From Pedobacter westerhofensis (GTDB lineage Bacteria > Bacteroidota > Bacteroidia > Sphingobacteriales > Sphingobacteriaceae), in contig NZ_FXTN01000001.1 in assembly GCF_900182595.1 (NCBI RefSeq), positions 496,001 to 560,000 on the forward strand: a stretch of 64,000 bases of DNA, read 5' to 3'. Numbering within the stretch: position 1 is the first letter of the stretch; each line of letters begins with the position of its first letter. Shown here one piece after another: positions 1 to 8,802 of this stretch. A program made the translations under genes and the position numbers. The notes below the pieces were generated by a model. It was not told the origin of the DNA. It did not search any database and was given only the letters and a program-made list of their open reading frames with translations.

Positions 1-153
1 CAACCGGGCTGCTCTTTTATACCTTTCAAAATTACTGTTAATCTATAAGTTAGAACACATTCTGAGCTGCCTGAACAAGCAAATTGAGCTGTCAAAGAAA
101 GTTTTGATCACCCGGAATCACAAACTTTACGGCATAAACTCAAAATAAGTAAA

Positions 154-1125
154 ATGGTTAAGATGGATAAAATACAACTGGGCAAAAATGGCCCGATGGT
201 TTCTAAATTAGGCCTTGGATGTTTGCGGATGTCAGAAAACTTTGCAGCGCCGCTGAGCAATGATGCTGATAGCATTGCAACGATTCAGGCGGCATTAGAC
301 AGTGGCATCAATTTCCTGGATACCGGAGACTTTTACGGCAATGGGGCTAACGAACTGCTCATTGGCAAAGCCATCAAAGGACGCAGAAACGATGCTTTCA
401 TCAGTGTCAAGTTTGGTTCAGTGATGTATAACAGGCAATTTATAGGACATGACTTGCGTCCTATGTCCATTAAAAACTTTATCAACTATTCTTTGGTACG
501 CCTGGGTATAGAAACTATAGATCTCTACCAACCTTCCAGATTGGATAACAGTGTTCCTGTAGAAGATGTGATCGGAACAGTTGCCGACCTCATCAAAGAA
601 GGTAAAGTACGCTACCTCGGCGTTTCAGAGGTCACAACTGAACAACTTCTCGCTGCACATCAAACCTATCCGATAACTGCGCTGGAAGTGGGATATTCGC
701 TGGCCGACCGTCAGATAGAAAATGACGTGCTACCACTTGCAAAAGAATTGGGAATTGGTGTTGTTGCCTTTGCTGTTACTTCTTAGAGATTGCTGACGGG
801 CGACATGAAATCACCTTTGCCAGAAGGTGATTACCGCCGGATTTTCCCCCGTTTTCAAGGCGATAACTTTTTAAAAAACCTTGAAAAGGTTGAGCTGCTC
901 AAGGATCTTGCTAAGGCAAAAGGACATACCCCGGCACAGTTGGCAATCGCCTGGGTAAACGCACAGGGAGATCAGATCATGCCCCTTATAAGTATGAGCA
1001 GCAGATCAAGATTAACAGAAAATATCGAAGCAATGCTGATAAGATTCAGTCCCGATGAAATGGAAAGCCTGAATCAGCACTTTTCGCATGGCGCTATAAT
1101 CGGTAATACTTTCCTTCGCCGATAG
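154..1125 (+). pseudogene. aldo/keto reductase split by an in-frame TAG
   Basis: NAD(P)H-dependent carbonyl reductase of the aldo/keto reductase (beta/alpha)8 family. The frame is interrupted only by TAG at 784-786; read through it, the product is about 323 residues, normal for the family. The upstream part has the Asp and Tyr region (FLDTGDFYGNG), the Lys of ISVKFG and the LGVSEV strand. The downstream part resumes at once with LLTGD and ends with the usual C-terminal helices (TPAQLAIAWVNAQGD). The in-frame start could be 154 or the ATG at 163. The conserved sequence on both sides points to a recent nonsense mutation or sequencing error rather than two genes. A reinitiated C-terminal half would not be a working barrel. 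Confidence 0.8.
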
Positions 1126-1167
1126 ATACTATATTCATTTAGTAATCGTATAGATGATATTATATTA

Positions 1168-1974
1168 ATGATCAATCCTACTGAACTTAAGCCAGAGATA
1201 CTATTTTTATCATTCATCTCTTCAAAGAGGAAGGAAAGAATAGGTTTTATTGAACACACCGCCCTGATATTCCAGGCCTCCGGACATTTCACTCTTGAAA
1301 CTGCCGGCGAGCGCACATCTATGCAGCAGGGTGAAATCATGCTGGTGAAAAAGAACCAATTGGGAGAAATCACAAAGTTGCCCCTGGAGGGCCAGCAGTA
1401 CCAAACAATCGTAATCTTACTGAAAGAAGAACTGTTAAGGAAAATTGCACTTCAAGAGCGGATAGAAAACGTGCCCAAATACAGCGGCCCTTCAAATATC
1501 CTTATTCCGGCAAATGATTATCTGCAGGGCTTCTTTCAGTCTGTAATCCCCTATGTTCTGCATGCAGATCAGGAGATTACGCAGGCACTGGGCATATTTA
1601 AAGTCAGGGAAGCCGTAAAATTGCTGCTTCACACCCATCCCGGCCTGCGAGATTTCCTTTTCGATTTTTCTGAACCTCATAAGGTAGATCTTGAAAAGTT
1701 TATGCTCAATAATTTTCAGTTCAACATCCCGCTGGAGAAGTTTGCAATCCTCACAGGACGAAGCATGGCGGGATTTAAACGTGATTTTAAAAAAACATTT
1801 AATATGCCGCCCCGGCAGTGGCTTCTGGAAATAAGATTAAACGAAGCACGGCATCTTATTGAAAAAAAGAACGGCAAATCATCATCCATCTATCTTGACC
1901 TTGGATTTGAAAGCCTGTCACATTTCTCCTCTTCTTTTAAGAAAAAATTTGGAAAATCTCCTACTGCCTGGTAA
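1168..1974 (+). CDS. AraC-family transcriptional regulator
   Basis: DNA-binding regulator of 268 residues. The N-terminal part (about 1-150) is a beta-rich effector-binding domain. The C-terminal part (about 175-268) is the double helix-turn-helix of AraC proteins, with a second recognition helix around GFESLSHFSSSFKKKFG. It starts 42 bp after the broken aldo/keto reductase on the same strand, so it probably controls that gene or its neighbours. No effector can be deduced. The HTH is unlike that of the AraC pair at 21012 and 47888, so it need not share their operator. Confidence 0.88.
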   Translation: MINPTELKPEILFLSFISSKRKERIGFIEHTALIFQASGHFTLETAGERTSMQQGEIMLVKKNQLGEITKLPLEGQQYQTIVILLKEELLRKIALQERIENVPKYSGPSNILIPANDYLQGFFQSVIPYVLHADQEITQALGIFKVREAVKLLLHTHPGLRDFLFDFSEPHKVDLEKFMLNNFQFNIPLEKFAILTGRSMAGFKRDFKKTFNMPPRQWLLEIRLNEARHLIEKKNGKSSSIYLDLGFESLSHFSSSFKKKFGKSPTAW

Positions 1975-2186
1975 ATGCTTGCCCGGGTGGTGATTATATA
2001 AGGGGACCCGGGACGCCTGACATAAATTTACCATTCTGTATTGCCATTTGATTGTGATTTTGTGATAAACAAATGGACAACAGACTATTGCGAAATTCTA
2101 GAAGATACAAACCAATACGCAGTATTGTCAATGTTTGTCAACAATTGACCAGTTTTTTTCATCGTGAATAAGTTTAATCATTGGAT

Positions 2187-3350
2187 CTAAATTATGGAAC
2201 TATTACTCCTGATTGATTTAAAAAACAGCTGGAAATCTTCAGCGAATAGCTTTGGCTCTTCCATAGCCGTAAAATGTCCCCCACGCGGCAACACCTTCCA
2301 GTGAGATACGTTAAGATTTCTTTCAACCCAACTTTTCACAGGTAACAAAATGTCATCGGGAAAGAGTGCAATAGCGGTAGGAACTGTTATTTTATTCATT
2401 GGTGGCAAACCATGGGTATTCTCATAATAAATTTGCGCAGAAGAGGCAATCGTATTTGTAACCCAATAAATCATAATATTGGTTAACAGGTCATCCACAC
2501 TAAACTTATCCTTAAAGTCACCAGTATTCCCACTCCATGAACGAAATTTTTCTATAATCCAAGCCGCCAATCCAATTGGAGAATCAGAAAGTCCGTATGC
2601 TACTGTCTGTGGTTTTGTTGATTGTATATTCATATAGCCACCTTCCCCGGCTATCCATTGTTGGGCAGTCTTCTTATATTCCAACTCCTCAGGAGTAAGA
2701 TTACTTTCATTGGCAGATGTTAAGATTTCACGAATAATTCCAACATCTGTGAGATGGATTCCAATCAGCAATTCCGGATAATTCAATGCCATATACCTAG
2801 TTACACCGGAACCAATATCACCTCCTGCTGCTGCAAATTTTGTGTAGTTAAGTTTTTCAGTCATTAATTTTACCCATAAATCAGCAATCCTTGAATTATT
2901 ATAACCGCTGCTTTTGGGAGCTGAAGAAAATCCAAATCCTGGCAGCGATGGGATAACTACATCAAAAGAATCATTTGGATCTCCACCAAAGCTTGCAGGA
3001 TCTGTGAGCAAAGGAATGATCTTATGATAACGAAGGAAACTGTCTGGCCATCCATGAGTAAGAATGACTGGTATTGAATTTGGACCTTTCCCTTTTACGT
3101 GTATAAAATGAATATCAATATCATCTACAGTACACTTAAATTGGGGATATTTATTTAAATTACTTTCCTGAGCACGCCAGTCATAATCGTTCTGCCAGTA
3201 AGAGATCAGGGATTTGAGGTAATCCTGATCAGTTCCCCGTTCCCAGTCGGGATTAATAATTTCACCTGGCCATTTTGACTTTTGAAGCCTTGATTGAAGA
3301 TCCTCTAATATGTTATCAGGGATATTGATAGAAAACTTTTCAATTGACAT
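2187..3350 (-). CDS. epoxide hydrolase, alpha/beta fold, with EHN N-terminal domain
   Basis: Predicted hydrolase of 387 residues related to microsomal/juvenile-hormone epoxide hydrolases, which open epoxides to diols through an Asp nucleophile. The N-terminal EHN region (about 1-105) includes the typical WPGE and DYDWR stretches. The core has the oxyanion motif HGWPDS (about 98), the nucleophile elbow AAGGDIGSG (about 176) and the catalytic His in RGGHF near residue 363. No signal peptide is seen, so it should be cytosolic. It is monocistronic, convergent with the AraC gene. The substrate is unknown. Confidence 0.88.
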   Translation of the reverse strand: MSIEKFSINIPDNILEDLQSRLQKSKWPGEIINPDWERGTDQDYLKSLISYWQNDYDWRAQESNLNKYPQFKCTVDDIDIHFIHVKGKGPNSIPVILTHGWPDSFLRYHKIIPLLTDPASFGGDPNDSFDVVIPSLPGFGFSSAPKSSGYNNSRIADLWVKLMTEKLNYTKFAAAGGDIGSGVTRYMALNYPELLIGIHLTDVGIIREILTSANESNLTPEELEYKKTAQQWIAGEGGYMNIQSTKPQTVAYGLSDSPIGLAAWIIEKFRSWSGNTGDFKDKFSVDDLLTNIMIYWVTNTIASSAQIYYENTHGLPPMNKITVPTAIALFPDDILLPVKSWVERNLNVSHWKVLPRGGHFTAMEEPKLFAEDFQLFFKSIRSNSSII

Positions 3351-3648
3351 ACTAATTATAGCTGTTTGATATTTAGCACCTGATAATAAACATAGTTTAT
3401 TGAAAAACAGAACGAATTTAGTACCATCAATATTATTAATTACATAAAAATGTGACCTCAGTTGTTAACACCAAGTTTCAAATCTGTCGGTCGCTATCAA
3501 GGTCAAGTCTCAACCTTCGCCTGATCTCACGAAATCTCATCAGGAGGACCTAATTAATAGAATTGATGAACCTCTCAATCAAAAATCAGTTAGTAAATGA
3601 CGACTAATTTAAGACAATAATAACATCAATGTCAGCATTTCATTTTTA
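3351..3648. other. intergenic region between epoxide hydrolase and NAD-epimerase
   Basis: No intact gene is visible. The part next to 3350 should hold the epoxide hydrolase promoter. A 20-codon minus-strand stretch near 3480-3545 reads like the arginine-rich N-terminus of a DNA-binding protein but stops at once and is not called. Together with the hairpin at 3649-3699 this leaves about 360 bp without a gene. Confidence 0.4.
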
Positions 3649-3699
3649 TTTAGTTTGATCAACTAGGCCTTTTTTGAGGGCCTAGTTGATCAAACTAAA
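3649..3699. repeat. perfect 21-bp inverted repeat with 9-nt loop
   Basis: The left arm (3649-3669) and right arm (3679-3699) are exact reverse complements, read TTTAGTTTGATCAACTAGGCC less its last base, and enclose a T-rich 9-nt loop. It begins 17 bp beyond the stop of the epimerase gene, so it is probably its terminator hairpin. A 21-bp perfect stem is longer than a normal intrinsic terminator and no U-tract follows on the minus strand. A miniature inverted-repeat element or a protein site remains possible. Confidence 0.75.
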
Positions 3700-3715
3700 C
3701 ACTTCCTGATACTCA

Positions 3716-4603
3716 CTATGCAACACCGTCAATCCCTGCACTGGATGTGCGCGCTTGTATCTGTTCCTTAACAAGATATTCAAAAGTGAATTTCGGCCGG
3801 TAACTGAGCATATCTTTCGCTTTATCCGAGCAGTATACCCGATCAATACTTTTAGGAAAAGTCCAGTGATTACGCTCATATAATTCAATTGCCTCAGGGT
3901 AATATTTAGCTATTACGTTTAATGCATCGCGTTTTAAATCGATCAGGTCTTCTTTTTGAAATGGTGAACCACTTGAAATGTTAAATATCTCAAATTGATC
4001 GAATTTATGATCCAATGCTAATCTTAATGCCTCAGCCCCGTCTTGCTCGTCGAGCCCGCGGTAAAGCCGATGGCTGAGCTTCAGGTCCTCTGGTTCAGGA
4101 AGAAAGCGGCCCACTCTATATACGGTTGCCTCTATTCTCTCCTTCTCAAAAAATTCCCGGCATAGTTCCTCGCATAATTGCTTGGTTATATCATAAATAT
4201 CACGCGGCTGTATGGGGAGTTCTTCATCTACCCATACAGCCGCGTGGTTGTTAACCAGAGACTTACCGTAAATAGATGTGGTACTTGTAAACAGAAATTT
4301 GCTGATACCATTGGCTACGCATGCATTCAGAAGGTTCAATGTACCTTTAACATTTGTATCAACAAACTCTTCCCTTGAGTAATTTAAGTCCATATGTCTG
4401 CCGTGTAAAGCAGCAGTGTGTATAATTGCATCGAAGCCTTTGGTAATCTCCAGCAGCGTATTTTTGTCTTTTATATCAGCAATTAATTTAGTGGTTGCAC
4501 TAGCTGATATGTCCAGGCCGGTCACCATATGACCAAAATCTGCAAGAAGCTTCACAGTAACACTACCTAATTTACCAGCTGAACCTGTTACCAAAACTCT
4601 CAT
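3716..4603 (-). CDS. NAD-dependent epimerase/dehydratase family protein
   Basis: Extended short-chain dehydrogenase of about 295 residues. I place the start at 4603 because MRVLVTGSAGKLG begins the Rossmann strand there; six codons upstream to 4621 are open but not family-like. The motifs are the glycine-rich GSAGKLG, an Asp at the second strand (LDIS), HTAALHGRH, and the catalytic YDITK (Tyr-x3-Lys). Such enzymes epimerise or dehydrate nucleotide sugars or reduce small carbonyls; the substrate cannot be told. It is monocistronic on the minus strand, with a long hairpin just past its stop. Confidence 0.85.
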   Translation of the reverse strand: MRVLVTGSAGKLGSVTVKLLADFGHMVTGLDISASATTKLIADIKDKNTLLEITKGFDAIIHTAALHGRHMDLNYSREEFVDTNVKGTLNLLNACVANGISKFLFTSTTSIYGKSLVNNHAAVWVDEELPIQPRDIYDITKQLCEELCREFFEKERIEATVYRVGRFLPEPEDLKLSHRLYRGLDEQDGAEALRLALDHKFDQFEIFNISSGSPFQKEDLIDLKRDALNVIAKYYPEAIELYERNHWTFPKSIDRVYCSDKAKDMLSYRPKFTFEYLVKEQIQARTSSAGIDGVA

Positions 4604-4671
4604 ATACTTGCAAATATGCAAATATTTAGATATTCACTTTCAAAGCTATATATGTGAATATCATTATTATA

Positions 4672-4708
4672 GTAGAGGCATCCTTTTTAAAAGGAATTGT
4701 GCCTCTAC
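4672..4708 (-). terminator. nested hairpin downstream of the SDR gene
   Basis: GTAGAGGCA at 4672-4680 pairs perfectly with TGCCTCTAC at 4700-4708. The 19-nt interior itself contains TCCTTTTTAAAAGGA, which can fold. It lies between the SDR ending at 4773 and the next minus-strand gene, so it probably ends the SDR transcript. Confidence 0.55.
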
Positions 4709-4772
4709 CTAATAAAATAGGTTTTGCTATGATAATGCTTTGCTGCTCAACTAAAATTTGCTTTTGATCAGT

Positions 4773-5576
4773 TTAGCGTACTACCGGATAATTCCCCCCA
4801 TCGATATGGTAATTTGCGCCTGTGATATAAGAGGCTTTGGGAGAAACGAGGAAGTAAACCAGTTCTGCAGTCTCCACCGGATCGGCCATCCTGCCCAGCG
4901 GTATACCGCCCAAGCGGTTAAATAGATTTTGCGTCATTTCTTCTACCGAAATTCCTGCCTTCTTCGCCAGATCATTAAGAAAATAGGACATGGCCTCGGT
5001 TTTGTTAAGTCCGGGCGATACCGTTACCACCCTCACTCCCTGGGGCGCCACCTCATCTGAAAGTGCTTTGCTATAAGCATTAAGGGCAGACTTGGCAGAA
5101 GTATACGCCATGGTAGATTCCCATATTGGGAATTGCCCACTGGTAGATGAGATATGAATGATAACTCCACTTTTGCGAGCAAGCATCTGCGGAAGCAACG
5201 CTTTGTCTAATCTGACAGAGGAAAACAGGTTCACTTGGAATGCCTGGTCCCAATGTTCATCATTTAGTGTACTAAAGCCACCACCCGGAAAAGTGTTTGC
5301 GCCCATATTGTTGATCAGGATATCTACGCCGCCGAATTGTGCGGTAATCTCTTCCGCTACTCTGGTCACATCTTTCGTCAGGGACAGATCTGCCTCAATG
5401 AAGTGATAAGGCAACTCTGCATCATCCGGCTGATTACGTGCCGTAATGACTACAGTAGCACCCGCAGCTGCTAATCTGGCTGCAATGGCTTTGCCTATCC
5501 CTTTTGTACCGCCGGTTACCAGCGCTATTTTTCCTGCAAGATTTTGCTCAGTTTGTTGTTGATTATTCATATTCAT
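4773..5576 (-). CDS. SDR family oxidoreductase
   Basis: Classical short-chain dehydrogenase of 267 residues, NAD(P)-dependent and cytosolic. It has the cofactor loop TGGTKGIG (about 21), NNMG in place of NNAG, a catalytic Ser in HISSTSG, and YTSAK as the Tyr-x3-Lys pair. The C-terminus YITGANYHIDGG is typical. It is transcribed divergently from an HxlR regulator, a layout repeated twice more in this window (48840/49884 and 50795/50331). This suggests the regulator represses the reductase until a reactive carbonyl or quinone is sensed. Confidence 0.9.
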   Translation of the reverse strand: MNMNNQQQTEQNLAGKIALVTGGTKGIGKAIAARLAAAGATVVITARNQPDDAELPYHFIEADLSLTKDVTRVAEEITAQFGGVDILINNMGANTFPGGGFSTLNDEHWDQAFQVNLFSSVRLDKALLPQMLARKSGVIIHISSTSGQFPIWESTMAYTSAKSALNAYSKALSDEVAPQGVRVVTVSPGLNKTEAMSYFLNDLAKKAGISVEEMTQNLFNRLGGIPLGRMADPVETAELVYFLVSPKASYITGANYHIDGGNYPVVR

Positions 5577-5586
5577 GGAAATAGTT

Positions 5587-5594
5587 TACTTTTG
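5587..5594 (+). promoter_or_regulatory. candidate -7 box TACTTTTG of the HxlR gene
   Basis: TACTTTTG fits the Bacteroidota -7 consensus TAnnTTTG and points toward the HxlR gene. The same octamer, correctly oriented, precedes the other two HxlR genes here (49779-49786 and 50740-50747). No clear -33 element was identified. Confidence 0.45.
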
Positions 5595-5647
5595 TTTCGC
5601 AAAGAAACTAAAACCAAACCAGGCATTCTGGAATCTGCCAGATATTG

Positions 5648-5700
5648 GTGGTAACGCCAATGTAACTAAAGGCAATTAGTGGTAACATAAAGGAAACTAA
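5648..5700 (+). promoter_or_regulatory. two 22-bp direct repeats before the HxlR start codon
   Basis: GTGGTAAC, eight variable bases, then AACTAA occurs at 5648-5669 and again at 5679-5700, a period of 31 bp. The second copy ends on the A of the HxlR start codon. Position and repetition suggest an autoregulatory operator. Confidence 0.5.
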
Positions 5701-6056
5701 TGAGAAAAGCACTTCAAAACCCAGACAACTGTGCCGTTGTACGCACGATGGGATACATTGGCGGGAAATGGAAACCCATCGTATTGATTAGAATATTTAC
5801 CGGTGTAAAAGTCCGTTTTGGTAAACTGACGGTGCAAATGCCTGATATTTCCAGGAAGATACTGGCACAGCAACTCAAAGAGCTGGAAGAGGATGGCCTA
5901 ATTATCCGCCACAGCTATATGGAAAAGCCGCCGCGGGTGGAGTATGAACTGAGTGAATTGGGCAAAACGCTGATTCCAGTGTTGAAAGCGATGAACGACT
6001 GGGGAGAGCAGATGGAAAATCCGGGTGCATGTCCAACATGGAACCCTGTAATATAG
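5700..6056 (+). CDS. HxlR-family transcriptional regulator
   Basis: Winged-helix repressor of 118 residues. It has the family-defining N-terminal Cys (NCAVVRTMGYIGGKW) ahead of the GKW motif, the central helix-turn-helix (ISRKILAQQLKELEEDGL), and the wing (YMEKPPRVEYELSELG). In characterised HxlR proteins such as YodB and HypR the N-terminal Cys senses quinones or disulfide stress; that role is inferred here. It is divergent from the SDR at 4773, with direct repeats abutting its start. Confidence 0.9.
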   Translation: MRKALQNPDNCAVVRTMGYIGGKWKPIVLIRIFTGVKVRFGKLTVQMPDISRKILAQQLKELEEDGLIIRHSYMEKPPRVEYELSELGKTLIPVLKAMNDWGEQMENPGACPTWNPVI

Positions 6057-6199
6057 CATGACCAGCGGTGCTATTGAGCTAAATTTAGTTTAAAGCATAT
6101 CTATACAGTGAAACTGAAAACATCCGGAATCGATATGTTCGTTTCCTGTGGCGCCCACAAAAGCTTGGTAGTCCTTGAGGGCACCGGGCATAATCCCTT

Positions 6200-6415
6200 T
6201 TGTTACCGGCGGTTTCGGTGAACCGATTTAGTTTAATATATATAGTGACTTATAAACCATCCATGGTTGGTATTGCAGCATATAAAGTAACAGACCTCAT
6301 ATCTCATCAGCAGATTGTGTTCAGACTTGGATTTGATTATCCAACATACTTTAATAACACTTTCAGGAAGAAAACGTTTGAGATACCAAAGTCAGTAAGT
6401 GCAACCGCAGTTTGA
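6200..6415 (+). pseudogene. remnant of an AraC-family HTH
   Basis: A 71-codon frame whose last half (from about 6270) reads as the second helix-turn-helix of an AraC protein, with VFRLGFDYPTYFNNTFRKKT. No effector domain or first HTH precedes it, and the N-terminal part is not protein-like. It is best explained as the 3' end of a decayed regulator in the roughly 450-bp gap between the HxlR gene and the broken SDR. Nothing else was recognised in that gap. Confidence 0.6.
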
Positions 6416-6508
6416 GCAGTGATAAAGTAAAGCATTGCAGATAAATTGGTATACCATATGTTATCTGCAATGTGGTTATAGACTTTACAGCTTTGCTTTC
6501 CGATAAAA

Positions 6509-7249
6509 TTACTTAAGAGCATAATTCGCGTAACCACCGTCAGCACGAATCTATATACCAGTGATAAAGCTTGCGTCGTCTGAGGCCAGGAATAAAACTA
6601 CTTTTGCAATTTCTTCTGGTTCACCCATTCTCTGTAAAGCAGTTATTGATGCCAGATCCGCAACTATTTCGTCTGGAAACAGACTTACAGCTTCTGTGGC
6701 AACAGACACAGGGCTAACAATATTTACGCGTATTTTTCTTCCGGCAAGTTCATTTGCTGCTATCTGAGCTATTTTGTTCAATGCGCTTTTTGTAGCAGAA
6801 TAAACACCTGAATTAAGCCTTGCTGCAGTTGCTGCACCTGAAGAAGTGAATACTACAGACGATCCTTCGGCCAGATGAGGAATAAGCTTCTGTAAAGTAA
6901 AATAATGCGCTTTAACATTCGTGTTAAATTGTGCGTCAAAGTCGGCTTCAGTGGTATGTTCGATCGGGGAAAATATGCCGATCCCAGAATTTAAATGCAG
7001 CACATGAATGTTGATCCCATTTTCTGAAATAGCTTTTTCTAAATCTGCGATTCCAGCAAGACTTGATGTGTCTGCAATAAGAGTTTTTAGTTTTGGATTA
7101 CCGATTTTTAAAGCAGCTGGCTGAAGATTTTTTTCGCTTCTGCCAGTGATCCATACGTTTTCACCAGCATTAATAAAAGCCTCAGCTGTTGCAAGACCTA
7201 TTCCTGTACTACCGCCGAGGATGACCACATTTTTTTCTGAAAATTTCAT
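6509..7249 (-). pseudogene. SDR family oxidoreductase with in-frame TAG near its C-terminus
   Basis: Short-chain dehydrogenase. I place the start at 7249 (MKFSEKNVVILGG). Motifs are GGSTGIG, LNSG in place of NNAG, TSSG, and YSATK. The frame stops at TAG (6551-6553) directly after SFITGI. Beyond it the same frame reads IRADGGYANYALK and then TAA at 6509-6511, which is exactly the conserved DGG tail of the family. TAG probably replaces a Glu codon. The truncated 232-residue product lacks only the tail, so some activity is possible, although that tail normally lies near the substrate pocket and subunit interface. Confidence 0.8.
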
Positions 7250-7499
7250 TTTCTTACTGTTAGATATTGTCTGGCAAACATAGGAGATCAATGGCGGCAA
7301 ATGAATCCCCAATACCAGGGCTATTATTCAATTACCAATCACAGGATCTAGCCTCTGGAAAGAATTTTTCAAGACCGATACGTCATCGTTTAATGGAAAA
7401 AACCTTGAGGATCGCTTTTATTGTAGTCTTTCGCCAATTTTTGAGCATCAGGCGGTAAAGGGTTTCTAACGCAATCCTGCTCTTTTTATATTGATGATT
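7250..7499. other. intergenic region upstream of the MFS operon
   Basis: With the FNR-like box at 7500-7513, this completes about 310 bp between the broken SDR and the transporter. Short open stretches exist on both strands, but none has a family signature or a good start. I see no gene here. Confidence 0.4.
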
Positions 7500-7513
7500 T
7501 TGATATAGATCAA
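7500..7513. promoter_or_regulatory. perfect FNR-type box TTGAT-N4-ATCAA
   Basis: TTGATATAGATCAA is a perfect palindrome of the FNR half-site, 48 bp before the transporter start. The second gene of that operon encodes a Crp/Fnr protein whose recognition helix carries the FNR residues E-x-x-S-R, so autoregulation is likely. Confidence 0.6.
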
Positions 7514-7560
7514 TGTGAACCTGAATCCTGTCTGGTATTTTCGCAAAACTGTCTTATACT

Positions 7561-8793
7561 ATGCTACCACCCTCAAATTCTCAAAGCGAAATTCAAAACA
7601 AGGAGAGCAACCTTACAAAAACACTGATTACTATATTCAGTATTATATTCCTCGAATTTCTGATCATGGGTATATCACTGGGGATTATACCCTCATATGT
7701 CCATGATACATTAAAATTCAGTAATGTCATCGTGGGCCTGGTCATTGGTTTACAGTATGCTGCTACCCTTCTTACACGTCATGTTGCGGGTAAGATGGCT
7801 GATACAAAAGGTGGAAAACGGTCAGTAATTACCGGGATTTTATTGTCCGCTTTCTCCGGGCTTTTCTGCGTGGCTTCTTACTGGTTCGAACTTACGCCTG
7901 TGCTCAGCCTGATCAGCCTTGTACTGGGAAGAATCTTATTGGGTGTTGGAGAAAGTTATCTCGTCATTGGCATTTTTGCCTGGGGATTTTCACTTGTAAG
8001 TCCAAATTATGTAGGTAAAGTAATGGTGTGGAATGGGATGGGAATGTATGGTGGTATGGCCTGCGGTGCTCCTTTGGGCATCTGGCTGACATCAGCATTT
8101 TCTTTACCTGTGGCTTTTTCAGGAATTATTATTTTCCCTGCCCTCAGTTATGCGGCGATGTTGTTATTGAAAACAGCACCTGTACCCCTGAATGTGCCGA
8201 GGCTTCCTTTTTATAAAGCAGTACATCTGGTTTGGCAATCGGGAAGCGGACTTGCACTGGCAAGCATTGGATTTGGTGGAATCGCATCTTTCATCACTTT
8301 GTATTTCATTCAGCATTCCTGGGAAGGAGCCTCTCTGGCACTTACAGCCTTTGGAGCAGGATACATTGTGATGCGCCTTTTCTTTGCGCATTTCCCCGAC
8401 AAATTTGGCGGCGCCAGGGTTGCAATGGTTTCACTGTTAATTGAGATTATTGGACAGCTACTGATCTGGAAAGCACCTAATGCATTTGCAGGAATAGCAG
8501 GTGCAGGATTAACTGGAATAGGGATGTCGCTGGTTTTCCCATCTTTCGGACTCATAGCTGTGAAAAAAGTAACAGCCGAAAATCGTGGAATGGCCATGGC
8601 AGCTTACAACGCATTTTTTGACCTGGGCGTGGGTTTAACTGCACCAGTGGCCGGTTTAGTGGCCGGCACGGGCAATTACAGCAACATCTACCTGCTCGGC
8701 GCAGCAGCTGCTGTTTTGAGTGCATTATTGGCTTATTTCGAATACAAAAAAGGTGTAACAGAGGAAAGGAGAATTGAAACTAAACTTGCGTAG
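7561..8793 (+). CDS. MFS transporter, YhhS-like drug/sugar efflux type
   Basis: Inner-membrane major facilitator of 410 residues with about 12 hydrophobic helices. Between TM2 and TM3 is the MFS loop motif AGKMADTKGGKR (about 77-88), and the helix following GRILLGVGES resembles motif C-type efflux carriers. It starts 48 bp after an FNR-like palindrome and is followed 9 bp later by a Crp/Fnr regulator, forming a two-gene operon. It probably exports a small toxic compound or sugar-like molecule; the substrate is unknown. Confidence 0.88.
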   Translation: MLPPSNSQSEIQNKESNLTKTLITIFSIIFLEFLIMGISLGIIPSYVHDTLKFSNVIVGLVIGLQYAATLLTRHVAGKMADTKGGKRSVITGILLSAFSGLFCVASYWFELTPVLSLISLVLGRILLGVGESYLVIGIFAWGFSLVSPNYVGKVMVWNGMGMYGGMACGAPLGIWLTSAFSLPVAFSGIIIFPALSYAAMLLLKTAPVPLNVPRLPFYKAVHLVWQSGSGLALASIGFGGIASFITLYFIQHSWEGASLALTAFGAGYIVMRLFFAHFPDKFGGARVAMVSLLIEIIGQLLIWKAPNAFAGIAGAGLTGIGMSLVFPSFGLIAVKKVTAENRGMAMAAYNAFFDLGVGLTAPVAGLVAGTGNYSNIYLLGAAAAVLSALLAYFEYKKGVTEERRIETKLA

Positions 8794-8802
8794 ATTTGCA
8801 GG

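Noticed and set aside
3480..3545. Minus-strand peptide rich in Arg resembling the start of an IS21-type transposase or regulator
   Set aside because: Only 20 codons before a stop and no terminal repeats nearby.
154..7249. Genome-wide TAG recoding
   Set aside because: TAG serves as an ordinary stop for other genes here, for example at 1123-1125, 6054-6056 and 8791-8793.
7267..7706. Two ORFs of 63 codons upstream of the MFS gene
   Set aside because: No motif, poor starts, and the second is out of frame with the real transporter gene.
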